From positions 78,887,537-78,951,536 of the forward strand of contig JAOWCC010001589.1 in assembly GCA_030867875.1 (NCBI GenBank): 64,000 bases of DNA, given 5' to 3'. The stretch's first letter is position 1. Every line of letters begins with the position of its first letter. Both the position numbers and the translations under genes were made by a program. Positions 52,701 through 63,321 of this stretch are shown here, piece by piece. Below the pieces are notes generated by a model. It was not told where the DNA came from and searched no databases. It saw nothing but the letters and a program-made list of their open reading frames with translations. Source of the DNA: Actinernus sp. WN-2022 (Eukaryota; Cnidaria; Anthozoa; Actiniaria; Actinernidae).

Positions 52701-52936
52701 ATCAACTACTATAATATTTATTTATTACTATAATATTTATTTATTATTTATGTACTTATTTTGCCACCGACCGCTTTTAATTAGTATATGTAAAGGAAAT
52801 GTTATATATTTATATATATTTCCCTTCGTTATACTATTATCATTATTATATGTATTCAAATTTATTGGATATATACTGATGTACACAATGTTGTTCCAAG
52901 GTACCAATAAATAAACATTGTTGTTGTTGTTGTTGT
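52701..52936 (+). mobile_element. Probable LINE 3' tail with TTG microsatellite
   Basis: AT-rich sequence ending ACCAATAAATAAACATTG, then six or more TTG units. The layout is like a LINE 3' end; no coding sequence remains. Confidence 0.35.
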
Positions 52937-53177
52937 TGTTTAATATCCTGCATAGTGTTATACTAAAAGGATTAATAAATATGAGATGTACGAAAGCCGA
53001 GGAGGGACTTCAGACTTCAGACTTCTAGTCGGATTTTCGAGGGTGTAACTGTCTTAAAAAAATTAAAAACAATTTAAAACAATTTTAAAAACATTTTTTT
53101 TAAACAATTCTAAAAAAAAAAAAAAAAGTAAAACTAGACTAGTGAGCAGCACGTCTGCGAACTTTTAGTTGTAAAAC

Positions 53178-53239
53178 GTATTTATTTCCTACGCGTTTCG
53201 TCTGACTACTGCAGACTTCATCAGGGAGTTTTATAATAC
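53178..53239 (-). ncRNA. Hammerhead ribozyme motif (type I, Penelope/retrozyme-like)
   Basis: Minus strand, 62 nt: stem I GTATT with AATAC and CC(T) with (A)GG; core CTGATGA; stem II GTCTG-CAGTAGT-CAGAC; core GAAA; short stem III region ACGCGT, which is self-complementary; then A at the cleavage position (triplet GTA). All invariant core residues (CUGANGA and GAAA) are present. One A is extra between the core and stem II. Hammerheads with very short stem III that work as dimers are known from Penelope-like elements and retrozymes. No GIY-YIG or RT was found nearby. Confidence 0.75.
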
Positions 53240-55430
53240 AACGTTGGTTGCCTGTATATCAGTACCGAACGTTACCATTACATTTCGTAAATTTCCCGCA
53301 CGTCCGTGAACGGAAGTGCGTCCGGGAAACAGGCGAATTATATTACAAGGTGTAACATATAATCTGCGTGATAATCTTATTTTTACCCCCAAAATAATTA
53401 GTGGCACAGAATGCACACAAAAACACGAAAGAAAGTGGGCATATTCTTAAGACGCTTCGGACTTCGGTGCCATTCCACAGTGAAACCATAGCTGTTAAAT
53501 TACCTGCACTAATTTCCCTCAAATCATGGCATCACATATATAGGTACTAGGCTGGCTCATACTGTGTATCAATTACAAATAATGGGTACAAACACAATGT
53601 GCAAGAAAGAATGCAAATTGCATATACATGTAATCTATTAAATTTACTATTAATGTTTCTAGATTTATGGTATTTTCCATGATACATTACCTTTGTTTAG
53701 TAGAAAACACATATATACATGTATTCTTCTGGAAATCTCTACCTCACCGTCCTTCCCGGATGGGTACTTGAAATTGTACCATTAATTGGTAATGTGCTCC
53801 TGTTTGTGCATTATATTGCATTCTAGTGCATCATATTGCATTGTTCCCTAGTCTCAAATACGTTAATGAAAAAGAGCTCAGCATTGGCATTAAACTAATC
53901 TCCTGGACACCGATGCATTATCTGGGGATGTGCCTTTGATCATGAACTTAGAGAATACCATCCTGTGTATAAAGTAAACAAAGCAGAATACATTTTTTAT
54001 ATGTTGCGAGGGCCGAAGACCTGAGCCAAAATTTTTGAGATTGTACTGCTCTCTGAAACACTGGTTTCCAGTGTTCTGGAGACTAAACATTGGCTTAGCA
54101 TTACAACAGCAATTTCATTTTACAGGTATGTCAAAACTTTGATGACCCCCCAAGGAGTAGGTAAAATCTTTGATGACCCCCTAAAAAAGCACTTAAAACT
54201 TTTGTTGCCCCCCATGATTTAACCGACCCCCCCCCCCCCCCCCAAAAAACCCATAAATAATGAACACTCCCTAATTGAGTCACTATTTCAAAGATACTGT
54301 TTCAAAGTGCATTGCTTTGTCTCACGATAAATCCCATGACTGCATTGCTCAGACGTGCAAGCTGCTTGAGTCTTCATGGTATGGTGGCGAGGACTTCTCC
54401 TTCCAGTTTCTCGATCCTGCCAGGGATTCTCTGCAAGTTAATCTTATAATTATACAGTAGTTGTTAATTTATGTGATATTTTGAATACCAGAAAATAAAA
54501 GGATATATTATTGTTACTATGCTTTTGTGTTTCATGAAGATATGACTGTTTCCAATGATTGGGGGGATTTCTCCAAGACCTACCTACCTACCTCGTAGAA
54601 GACTGGGTTTTTGATCGAATTTTGTTTCTTTTGTGCCGAAGCTGGTCGAATATTTTTTCTCTCATTTTCGCTTGCATGAATTTTTTTTTTGCTTTTTGAT
54701 TCCGGTCCGGAACGCGAAGCCTATTACCGTGACACTGCCCCTTTAACGAGCGACGTAAGAGTATCTACTATAGAGGGAATAAAAAATGCCTATACTACAT
54801 AGGAACAGCCCAAGCATCCTCGAAGTTTTCAAGACTGTATGTTTGGACCAGAGGTAGACAAGCTAGCAAAACAGAAACTAGCCATTTTTGGTGGGTAACG
54901 GCTACACGTAGGCTAAACAGAAACTACTAAAGATATAGAAAACGGCGACTTTTATGGTGAACCAAGCGGAGATTAATGTTAAGCACCGCCGTACGATTTA
55001 GACGCCGACGATACTGCAGGGGCGTGCTTGAAAAAAAGAAGTGCCCGTTTCTATGAAATATAAAAATGCAGACACTTTTTTTGTGTGTGCATACTAAATT
55101 ACATGAAATGTTTTCCCGTTATATTATATAAGAGATATATGAGAGATATTTTGGCTTCTTACTTGTTTCTTCAAATTTATGGAGAGTGATATACGTGTGC
55201 ATTAGGTCTTGGAAGGCCGGTTTTAAATGTCGAGGTCCCGTAGCCTCCGATGCAGACGGCTTGTGTGGTTCGATCCGTATCTGTATTTTAATACGTGCCC
55301 CATACAAAATTCATCGTACGACGAATCTTGGAATTCAGAAATATAAATCTGGTCACTCGAGGGAGAAAATGAGGGCCCAAATTTCCTTGATTTGAATCTT
55401 AGCCGCTTTATTCACATTTTATTTTTCATT
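53240..55430. other. No gene seen; homopolymer C near 54227
   Basis: No domain-bearing ORF or RNA recognised. GATGACCCCC repeats occur at about 54142 and 54173, followed by a run of about 18 C. AAATAATGAACACTCCCTAA after it resembles one end of the 44528 element. Confidence 0.5.
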
Positions 55431-55440
55431 TTTTGCTATT

Positions 55441-55660
55441 TTCACTCGTGGTCACTCGTGGTCACTCGTGGTCACTCGTGGTCACTCGAGGTCACTCGTG
55501 GTCACTCGAGGTCACTCGTGGTCACTCGTGGTCACTCGTGGTCACTCGTGGTCACTCGAGGTCACTCGTGGTCACTCGAGGTCACTCGTGGTCACTCGAG
55601 GTCACTCGTGGTCACTCGAGGTCACTCGTGGTCACTCGTGGTCACTCGTGGTCACTCGTG
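55441..55660. repeat. Decameric minisatellite GTGGTCACTC
   Basis: About 22 units of GTGGTCACTC or GAGGTCACTC. The ten-base unit leaves all three frames open, giving spurious ORFs with repeated VVTRGHSWSL. Confidence 0.9.
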
Positions 55661-55828
55661 TGTACTTAAGACAGTATCAGTTTTGAAGCCAATTCGTAAT
55701 GAAAGACGTGCAAAAAACTTCTATACTCTTACGAGAAAACATCTACTGGGAATGTGATATTCCTGTTGAAGTTAACGTTTTCCAAAACATTGAGGTCAAA
55801 ATTAGCATATTACAACTGTCTCAACAAT

Positions 55829-56035
55829 AGACCAGTTCGCGGTAAATTCAGACATTTTGAAAGGGTGCAACATGGTGCAAACATGGTGCGAAATACAGTG
55901 TTTGTAAATCCGTGCAAAATAAAATCCGTAAAATCGAATTTCTGAAATATTCTTCAGATACAAACTTAAAGGATACCAGGTAAAAGATTAACATATCGAA
56001 ATTCGTGTTTTCAGTTTTCCATACATTGTCTGTAA
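55829..56035. repeat. Dispersed repeat with AATAGACC termini, copy 2
   Basis: Matches 40983-41275 from AATAGACCAGTTCGCGGTAA to CATACATTGTCTGTAAGG. It has a small tandem GGTGCAACATGGTGCAAACA insertion. Confidence 0.6.
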
Positions 56036-56036
56036 G

Positions 56037-56468
56037 GACCCCCTTTTAAATTGAACAATCGTAAATATGGTAGCTAGAGAATTCGAGCGACTAGCCGGGA
56101 AGACACAAATTGAATATAATAAAACACGATCTGCAGTTGTTTACGCTAGGGTCTTCGTTTTCCAGATCTGGAAAACGAAGACCCCCTTTTAATTGAACAA
56201 TCGTAAATATGGTAGCTAGAGAATTCGAGCGACTAGCCGGGAAGACACAAATTGAATATAGATTGGATATAAGCACGAATAAAACACGATCTGCAGTTGT
56301 TTACGCTAGGGTCTTCGTTTTCCAGATCTGCCAGAAAACGAAGACCCCCTTTTAAATTGAACAATCGTAAATATGGTAGCTAGAGAATTCGAGCGACTAG
56401 CCGGGAAGCCACAAATTCGATATAAATTGGATATAAACACGAATAAAAACATTAGCTGCAGTTAGTTA
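56037..56468. repeat. Three tandem copies of a 130-165 bp unit with a palindromic junction
   Basis: Each unit runs from GACCCCCTTTTAAATTGAAC through AGAATTCGAGCGACTAGCCG to GCAGTTGTTTACGCTAGGG. The joints are GTCTTCGTTTTCCAGATCTG with its inverse, a 34-36 bp palindrome. Unit 3 is interrupted by the MITE at 56469. Confidence 0.8.
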
Positions 56469-56819
56469 TGCATGAGTCAACTTAAACCCCCACTCCCCCA
56501 ACCCGGGACAAGGTGGAGAAACGTGGGGATTAGTAGGGGATTGGATGAAAATACCTGCCCCACACCATGGGGCATTGGGGAGGTTTTGTTCATATGCTTG
56601 CCCCAGAGGGTTGCACAAGTCATGGAGGTGAACAGAATGTCTAGGAGTCTCTTATACTCATCCAACAAAGTGTTATCAGGGGTGGGGGCATTTTGTTAAC
56701 TTTGTAGTGAAAATGTTGCCCCAGGGGGTGAGGTATTTGTCCTTTTTTGTGAAGGGGAGAAAACAAATCCCCACCTTGTCCCGGGTTGGGGGGGGTGGGG
56801 GTTTAAGTTGACTCATGCA
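56469..56819. mobile_element. TTA-flanked MITE with 48-bp TIRs
   Basis: TGCATGAGTCAACTTAAACC at the left and its inverse at the right; TTA on both sides (56466-56468, 56820-56822). The neighbouring repeat units show the empty site (TGTTTACGCTAGGG). PIF/Harbinger-like. Confidence 0.85.
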
Positions 56820-57142
56820 TTACGCTAGGGTCTTCGTTTTCCAGATCTGGAAAAACGAAGACCCTAGCGTAACTAACTGCAGCTAATGTTTTTATTCGTG
56901 CCTATATCCAATTGAGATTAAATTCTGTCTAACCGACACACAGATAATGTTTTTATTCGTGCCTATATCCAATTTAGATTAAATTGCATGTGTCTAACCG
57001 ACGTATATATATTTTCGATATATTTCAGATCCGTAAAACAAAGATCATTTCTTCCCCAACGCACTTTTACGGCTCAACTGCGATTCGCGATTTCCAATTA
57101 ACAATAGCAGCAGCATTTAACATATCATGTTATATTATTTAT

Positions 57143-57222
57143 GGGGGTCTTCGTTTTGGGGTCTTCGTTTTCCAGGTCTTCGGTCTTCGGTCTTCGCTTT
57201 CTAGGTCTTCGTTTTCCAGACA
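57143..57222. repeat. Short tandem GGTCTTCGTTTTCCA repeats
   Basis: Five or so degenerate units of GGTCTTCG(TTTTCCA), the same motif that forms the palindromic joints at 56165, 56330 and 56840. Confidence 0.7.
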
Positions 57223-57254
57223 CCCGCTATTTTGACCATGTTATGACGAAAATC

Positions 57255-59317
57255 ATTAACAGGCAGCTCTGGCCTTTGCATACCCCGCACGCAGGAGAAC
57301 ATTCCAGACCATGCTTCTTACAGCTGCATCTCTGCGTACTGCAGTTGGATCTGCAGCTACGTACACCTGATCATTTCCAGGAGGGACTCATGTGCTGCTG
57401 GCAGATCAGTTCTAACCGGAAGTAGCTTTCCATCAGTTAGTTTCCAGCCCCAGTCGATTGGTTGTAGCTCTTGGTTACCTTTCCACTCTTGAGCTTGATA
57501 GTACACTCTCAGGCTGTGGTATGCGGCTGCTGCTGAAGTAGGGGGTAGGTTTCTGGCTGTAAAAACGATGATTCCGTGGCAACCTTGTGGCAGAAACGTG
57601 TGTACCTCAAAGAGTCCAATCTGTCATCTGACCCTCCTCCAAAAAGACACACGAGTGCCTTTTCTCCTGCCTTGATGATGTCCTTCCGTGTAGAATTAGG
57701 ATTCAGAAATACGCCAGCTTGTTGAAAGAAGATGTTATTCTCTTCTACCTTCTTTAGAGCCATCGCTTTGCCGATTCCGTGCACTCGCGATGTTGTGTCA
57801 CAGCCGAGTATTGCATGGACAAACAAGATATTTGTGCATAGCTTACTGCCCAGGGCGCTCTTTGCTTTCTTGATGTTCCACACTCTCCTCGTTTGTGTCC
57901 TTTTTCTTGGCTCTGGGGTGAAGAACACGTCGTGGGCATCAAGGTTTACATGGTAGAAAAGAAGAATCAAGAGATCTGTGTCGTCACCAACCAGTGCAGT
58001 AATGCTAGTTCTGGCTGAATCTATTACCGTCTGCACGATGAGAATATCTGCATCTCCTGCAGAATGGAGAACTGTACAGCCAGCATCCTGGAGGTTGTTG
58101 GCGAGAAGGTTGATAAGCCTTTGCTTGTTCAGTGTGTTGGCTAGAAATTCTTGCTTCGTAGAATTTAAAACCATGCTGGTTTCAAAGTTCACTGTTAGTG
58201 CGTGTACCCCCGTTCGTCTTTGGTGCGTGCAATATTTCGTCGATGGTCCATCTTCATACCCATCGAAGGCGATTGTAGCCTTGTCGTATCTTCGGGATAC
58301 GTACTCTACATAAAGGCGCAAAATGGTTTCATACGTAGTAGCGCCACGCGGCCAAGGTATCCGGTGGAGGAGAGCGCCTCCATCCAGAACGTAATGGATC
58401 CTCCCTGTCGGTAATGCAGTGTGATGCTCCTTTGTCTTCGTCCAGACTGCGTTAGCTAACGCGGGTTTGTTCGCCTGCTTTGGTAGAAGGGATGGCTGGG
58501 TATATTTGAACTGCTCCTGGGGACTATCGTATCTTCCTGACGTAGCAACAATACTGAGTCTCTGGAATAACAGTTGCGGGCCACTTGAACACTTCCCCAG
58601 AAAACGTCACAGCTGACTTTGATGCGAGTGTTACGGTCTGATCTTTCGGTCGGAATGACAACTCGAGAACGTTCTTTCCAGCCATAGATGTAAGAATTGC
58701 GGAACCTAATTCCTTGGCCTTGTCTGTATTCACGTTGTCATCCGCAACAACTCCAGACGCAATGCTGCGCAGAGAGGGGTCTGCACTAAACGGATTTCGC
58801 GCAGTAAGATACGTCGTTAGTGTTTGCAAGTCATTCGGTAGTCACGTTGTCTTGCGGTGGTCGAATCTTTGTGCTGCTCACTGGTGAGATAGTTAACCCC
58901 TGTCAAGCTCTGCATCGCATTGTTGACCTCTGCGCATGCAGGCATAGACAGCATCCAAACTAGCTGCTGTGTCCCTTCCATCCCTCTTCCTCGCGTCAGC
59001 CCACCACTCGTCTTGAGACTACGCATCAGGACCTGTTCGATAGTAAGGTCTGTTGAGAGGCCAGCCCAGTAGCGCTCGGTTCTTCGGACAACATGGAGTC
59101 CATCTTGAAAACTTTGATACACGTCTGGATGCTTGTCTTTCAGATCTCCCATAATCTGAAGATAAATGTGTGCTGATTTTGTGTACAAGTTGTGTCCTGC
59201 GATGGCAAAGAACGGCAGCATGTCGTACACTGCTTGAAGATGTAGATCCCAATTACCCGTTCTCTCAGCCTTGATGAATCGACGAAGTATATCAATCATC
59301 TCCATGTATTGTATTTT
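57255..59317 (-). pseudogene. PIN/FEN-like nuclease protein with C-terminal CXC domain, frameshifted
   Basis: Minus strand, in order: an N-terminal segment (59305-58817) with MEMIDILRRFIKAERTGNWD and LVWMLSMPACAEVN; a middle segment (58829 to about 58585) with DKAKELGSAILTSMAGKNVL; and from about 58585 a long frame with HYVLDGGALLHRIPWPRGAT, ATIAFDGYEDGPSTK, SAGDADILIVQT, LVGDDTDLLILLFYH and ILGCDTTSRVHGIGKA. The repeated acidic clusters (GDAD, GDDTD) look like a PIN/FEN active site. After a shift near 57535 come WGWKLTDGKLLPV and a Cys-rich end (CRSNCSTQRCSCKKHGLEC then a CxxC) like a Tesmin/TSO1 CXC domain. Three frameshifts make it a probable pseudogene. I know the family only as uncharacterised invertebrate proteins, possibly transposon-derived. 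Confidence 0.7.
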
Positions 59318-59541
59318 ATCCTAACCCATTCACCATTTCTACGCACAACTCAGTAAGATTATCAATGCGATGTGCCTGATGTCCTTATGGAACAGAAACT
59401 ACTACTATGATTTGCAGCTATTGAAAGCTCTTATCATGAAAATATATTCTAGAAACTGGAAGCAAAAACGGATAATACAGACTGCTAGAATTTCTTGTGT
59501 GTGTTGAGGTTTTCCCGCGCTTTCGTAAACTTCTGACGCCT
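59318..59541. other. No feature seen
   Basis: Short spacer before the Mutator-like element. Confidence 0.5.
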
Positions 59542-59593
59542 GTGAAGTTCGGCTTGGTATATAACGTGTTACAAGATACAATGATACGGAGAT

Positions 59594-59708
59594 ACCAAGA
59601 TACAGTGATACGGTGATACGGTGATACGGTGATACGGTGATACGGTGATACGGTGATACGGTGATACGGTGATACGGTGATACGGTGATACGGTGATACG
59701 GTGATACG
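59594..59708 (+). repeat. Octanucleotide array GATACGGT (left TIR)
   Basis: About 14 units of GATACGGT, near-perfect. Inverted counterparts are at 61524-61655 and 61816-61915. Confidence 0.9.
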
Positions 59709-59779
59709 AAAATCTCAAATTTCCTTTAAAAAAATTAAAATGGGGGGAAAATACTTTCCAACAGAAATGTAGTTTTGGC

Positions 59780-59849
59780 TAGCCTGAATTTCAGCCGTCT
59801 CCTCCGGTTCGTTCCTCCGAACCGGAGGAGATGGCTGAAATTCAAGCTA
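59780..59849. mobile_element. 70-bp hairpin with exact 9-bp target duplication (left TIR)
   Basis: Arms TAGCCTGAATTTCAGCCGTC and TCCTCCGGTTCG with inverse; loop TTCCTC. AGTTTTGGC lies on both sides (59771-59779, 59850-59858). Confidence 0.88.
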
Positions 59850-61523
59850 AGTTTTGGCAGCAATTTTACACATACCAAAAACTGTTTTAAAAAATCAGTA
59901 CGCAAAAGGAAGTTTTTAACCGGAAGTAAAAAGTTCTGTTTGATGGACAGCAGGTCAATTAACACATGACATGTGCTCACTCGCCCGTAACGAAAGCTAG
60001 CATAAATTCATTTCATGTTTATTGAGAAACGTTTTTCCAGCCCCGATCCATGGGTTGTTGGCCTTATGTCTTCCAAAAAGCAAGCAGGGCTAAATGCTCC
60101 AGCAGGGCTAAGCTCCAGCAGGATGCCCTTAGCTTGGAAAGAAGCCAAACAAGGCCAAACAATGCATACGACTACGAGACTCGCAAAACCCGACAAGTTC
60201 AGACAGAGTGCCGAGTGGTCCACATCTGAACATAAAGAAGAATTGATCTGATTGATAGGAACCAGCCGAGAGAAGATTTGTTTCCAAGAAAGCTTAGATG
60301 GAATTCGAAACATATTAAAACTCTGAATCGCTTGAAACGATCTCGCTATTTGCCGTGCTGTTTCAGGACCTTTCAGACTCCTTTGATCAGTTCTCTGCCC
60401 TTCCTTTGTCATTTATAGGTGTTCGCTTTGGATTTGTCCCTCAAGGACCTTTCGTCTTTTCCATTTTCCAAGTCATAAGAAAACTAGAACCGGCTATAAA
60501 ATATTCTCGATGCGGCGCGTAGCTTTGATCGGAAAACAACATTTCATTTTCGGGAAATCTTGGGCTATTTTCTACGCTTTCGATTTTCAACCAAAATAGA
60601 GTTTTTTAAAAGCTCTAACTCAAGAAGAGTTGATTCGATTTGTCTGAATTTTTTACACAATGTCAATTAATAACTCTGCTGCAAAACAAAATTTGTTGGG
60701 GAATTGGGAAATTCTAAAAAGAGAGCTCTTGACGGTGTTTCCCGCATATCTACCCTTATATCTAGTCGGATTTATGTTTTCGCCTTTTCACCGAAAGCAT
60801 GATAACCAAATCGAATTTTGATATTCCCCTGCATGGTTTTGTAATACGATTCCTCCGAAATGCGACAAAGCAACCATAACATATTTTTGGAGTTGGAGCT
60901 TCTGAAAGCCATCTCACTAGATCGGAGAAACGGGATCGCGGAAATTTTTCAAAATCCCCCTCCCCACCCCCCCCCCCCCCCCCCCCCCCCAAATAACAAA
61001 AAACAAAAACCAGCAAGCCGAATTTGCACAGAAAATAATCGAGCGAGCCAATTGCAATATCACCCAGAAAAAAAATCAAGCAAGGGCGAAACTTTAAAAA
61101 AATCGTGCAAGATTCTGATGCCAGAAAAAATTCTGCAGCAACTGAGAAGTCGTAAAAAAATTTCGAGCAAAAAAAACCGGGCCCCCTCTCCATAAATTTT
61201 CAAATGGTCCGTCCCTAAATCTAGTTGCCAATGAGAATAAAGCTTTCAGCGTTAATTTCGTATTTGTGTTGCAAAAACCTTTCTTCAACAAGGGCAATAA
61301 AGTGGTTCAATGTTAAATGCGTAACGTTCAAAAGTTAAAATTAAATAACAAAATAGTCAGACAAAGCAGTCATGCTGAAAGATAATACCGTTAAATTAGC
61401 ATCACGCCACGGCTGCAAGAGCTCAAGTGACCCATACAACAGTCCGGCCGTTTCATACAGAAACCTGTATTTAGCGGGGCCATTTCGCGGCTGCTTAAAA
61501 AAAAAGGAAATGTGAGATGTTCG

Positions 61524-61655
61524 TATCACTGTATCACCGTATCACCGTATCACTGTATCACCGTATCACCGTATCACCGTATCACTGTATCACCGTATCA
61601 CTGTATCACCGTAACACCGTATCGCCGTATCTCCGTATCTCCGTATCATTGTATA
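61524..61655 (-). repeat. Octanucleotide array (inner right terminus)
   Basis: About 16 units of ATCACCGT with ATCACTGT variants, inverted relative to the left TIR. Confidence 0.9.
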
Positions 61656-61675
61656 TTGTAACACGTTATATACCA

Positions 61676-61746
61676 AGCCTAAATTTCAGCCATCTCCTCC
61701 GGTTCGGAGGAACGAACCGGAGGAGACGGCTGAAATTCAGGCTAGC
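61676..61746. mobile_element. Hairpin copy in right TIR, fused to a MULE terminus
   Basis: Same hairpin as at 59780, inverted with its TIR, next to GCCAAAACT. Its outer end merges with the inner MULE terminus at CCAAGCC, sharing AGCC, so one target duplication is lost. Confidence 0.75.
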
Positions 61747-61815
61747 CAAAACTACATTTCTGTTGGAAAGTATTTTTCTCCCATTTTAAAAAATTTAAAG
61801 GAAATTTGAGATTTT

Positions 61816-61915
61816 CGTATCACCGTATCACCGTATCACCGTATCACTGTATCACCGTATCACCGTATCACTGTATCACCGTATCACTGTATCTTGGTAT
61901 CTCCGTATCATTGTA
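61816..61915 (-). repeat. Octanucleotide array (outer right TIR)
   Basis: About 12 units of ATCACCGT with variants. Followed by ATCTTGGTATCTCCGTATCA exactly as in the left TIR. Confidence 0.9.
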
Positions 61916-61950
61916 TCTTGTAACACGTTATATACCAAGCCGTGAAGTTC

Positions 61951-63077
61951 TGGCACGTGTGTCTGGTTTGTCTAGACACTGAAAACAACATCCACTGTTA
62001 AGTTGCTCAAGCCTTGGAGAAAATATTTATTTCAATTATAATTCCTATTGTGATAACACTGAAAATGGAAGAAAAGTACTTTAACGATAAGCACTAGGAC
62101 ATTTGAACTCATGCCTTAAGGACTAGCCGCCAAGTTGTACAATTCTTGATATATTCATAGCTTTTAGTCATTTATTATTGTTGTTTAGCGGTACTGGCAT
62201 TTTCAGACTTTCAAAACTCGAAAACGTTAAAAAAAATTCGCAATGAAAAAAATTTGGATTTAGTAAAAATTGCTCGCCGCGGGTACCCTGTGGTATACAA
62301 AAAGGATATTTGCCTTATTTTTCGGCTGTAAAACGTTGTTCCAAATATTTTGTCACATGAATTCTATTTATTTATAGGTATTGAACATGAAAACTGTGAA
62401 AAGGACGCATTTTCGTTAATTTTTACCGTTTATTTGATTTTACTCGACGCGGGTACCCTGTGGTAAAAGTTTGAAATGTTTATCGCTAAATTTCGGAATG
62501 TTCCACCGAAGGGATTTTTTGGGATTTTTAGTATGTTACCAAGGTCATCTTAAACCTTCATTTAGCAGTTAAATAAATTATGTTGCAATTAGTTTGAACT
62601 GGACCCTAAAATTTTCGTACATTGACTGGACTACTTGCAGGAAATTGAATAGGGGGATTATGTTTTGGCGCGAAAACACGTTTCAGGGGCGGAGCTTACA
62701 TTTCGCGCCTTTGACAAACTCTTTCTGAGTACGATCAAATTGTAAATACCACATCCACGGTCGACTGACTGGACACGTCAACATACAATGCCTGAAGAAT
62801 TGACGCTTTGTGATTGGGCAAATCTTAGGACGTCATAAGCCACGCCTCCGGTTGAAAAATTGGCGCGCTGCAAGTGGGAAAAGTCCTTCGTGCGGGAGGC
62901 TAAGAAGGACTTTGAGAAAGTCTACAAATCTTAGTGATAATCATGTCTTTAGACCATGATCTCACGGTCCTAAGGTAAATTTTGTGCGGTAGAATATGTA
63001 ATATTTTTCTATTTCCCTAAGGTGTATTTAGTGCGGTAGAGTATGTAATGTTTTCCTATTTCTTTAGACCATGATCT
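61951..63077. other. No gene seen; short repeats
   Basis: GCGGGTACCCTGTGGTA is repeated at about 62279 and 62450. A unit of about 55 bp with TGCGGTAGA.TATGTAAT.TTTT is duplicated at about 62985 and 63035, between inverted copies of the AGACCATGATCT motif. No coding region. Confidence 0.5.
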
Positions 63078-63236
63078 AGTAAAGCAAAGTAAAGCAATTT
63101 TATTTCACGTCGGTAACTCGTGACAGTCTGGTGAGACTGATAAACTTGAGGCCGACGGGAGACCTACGATTTTACGTCCTTATCCGAGAAGACGTGAAGG
63201 TCTAACCATTTGCAGTTGTTTCAGAAAGGTAGCACC

Positions 63237-63269
<33 letters not shown>

Positions 63270-63295
63270 AACCCGCGACCTCCCGCGACCTCCCG
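63078..63295 (-). mobile_element. SINE-like repeat, 3' part with CTTTA tail
   Basis: Minus strand: GTCGCGGGTTCAACACTC (B-box-like) at about 63270, a body with CTTCTCGGATAAGGACGTAA, and a tail AATAAAATTGCTTTACTTTG. This resembles cnidarian SINE bodies with LINE-derived tails. The A box is not clear. Confidence 0.45.
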
Positions 63296-63321
63296 TCTCC
63301 TGGTGCGGTATGTATGTAATG

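Larger units (their letters stand above)
59551..61941. mobile_element. Mutator-like element with exact 9-bp target duplication and octamer arrays in its TIRs
   Basis: GTGAAGTTC flanks both ends (59542-59550 and 61942-61950). The termini GGCTTGGTATATAACGTGTT and inverse are exact; the TIR runs about 300 bp and includes the array of GATACGGT, then AAATCTCAAATTTCC and a TGTAGTTTTGGC block. The right side holds a second, inner copy of the terminus (61505-61678). The interior (60000-61500) has no transposase, only short ORFs, a C homopolymer (60967-60990) and the block shared with 45252-46490. A 9-bp duplication and long TIRs fit MULEs; the superfamily is inference. Confidence 0.8.

Noticed and set aside
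54275..54460. Plus-strand ORF with CIALSHDKSHDCIAQTCKLLE
   Set aside because: Looks exon-like but has no clear acceptor or donor pair and no family I can name.
55392..55757. 121-codon ORF rich in VTRGHSWSL
   Set aside because: Product of the ten-base minisatellite, open in every frame.
60762..61195. ORFs across the C homopolymer at 60967 (poly-Gly/poly-Pro)
   Set aside because: Depend on a homopolymer of uncertain length inside a non-coding MULE interior.
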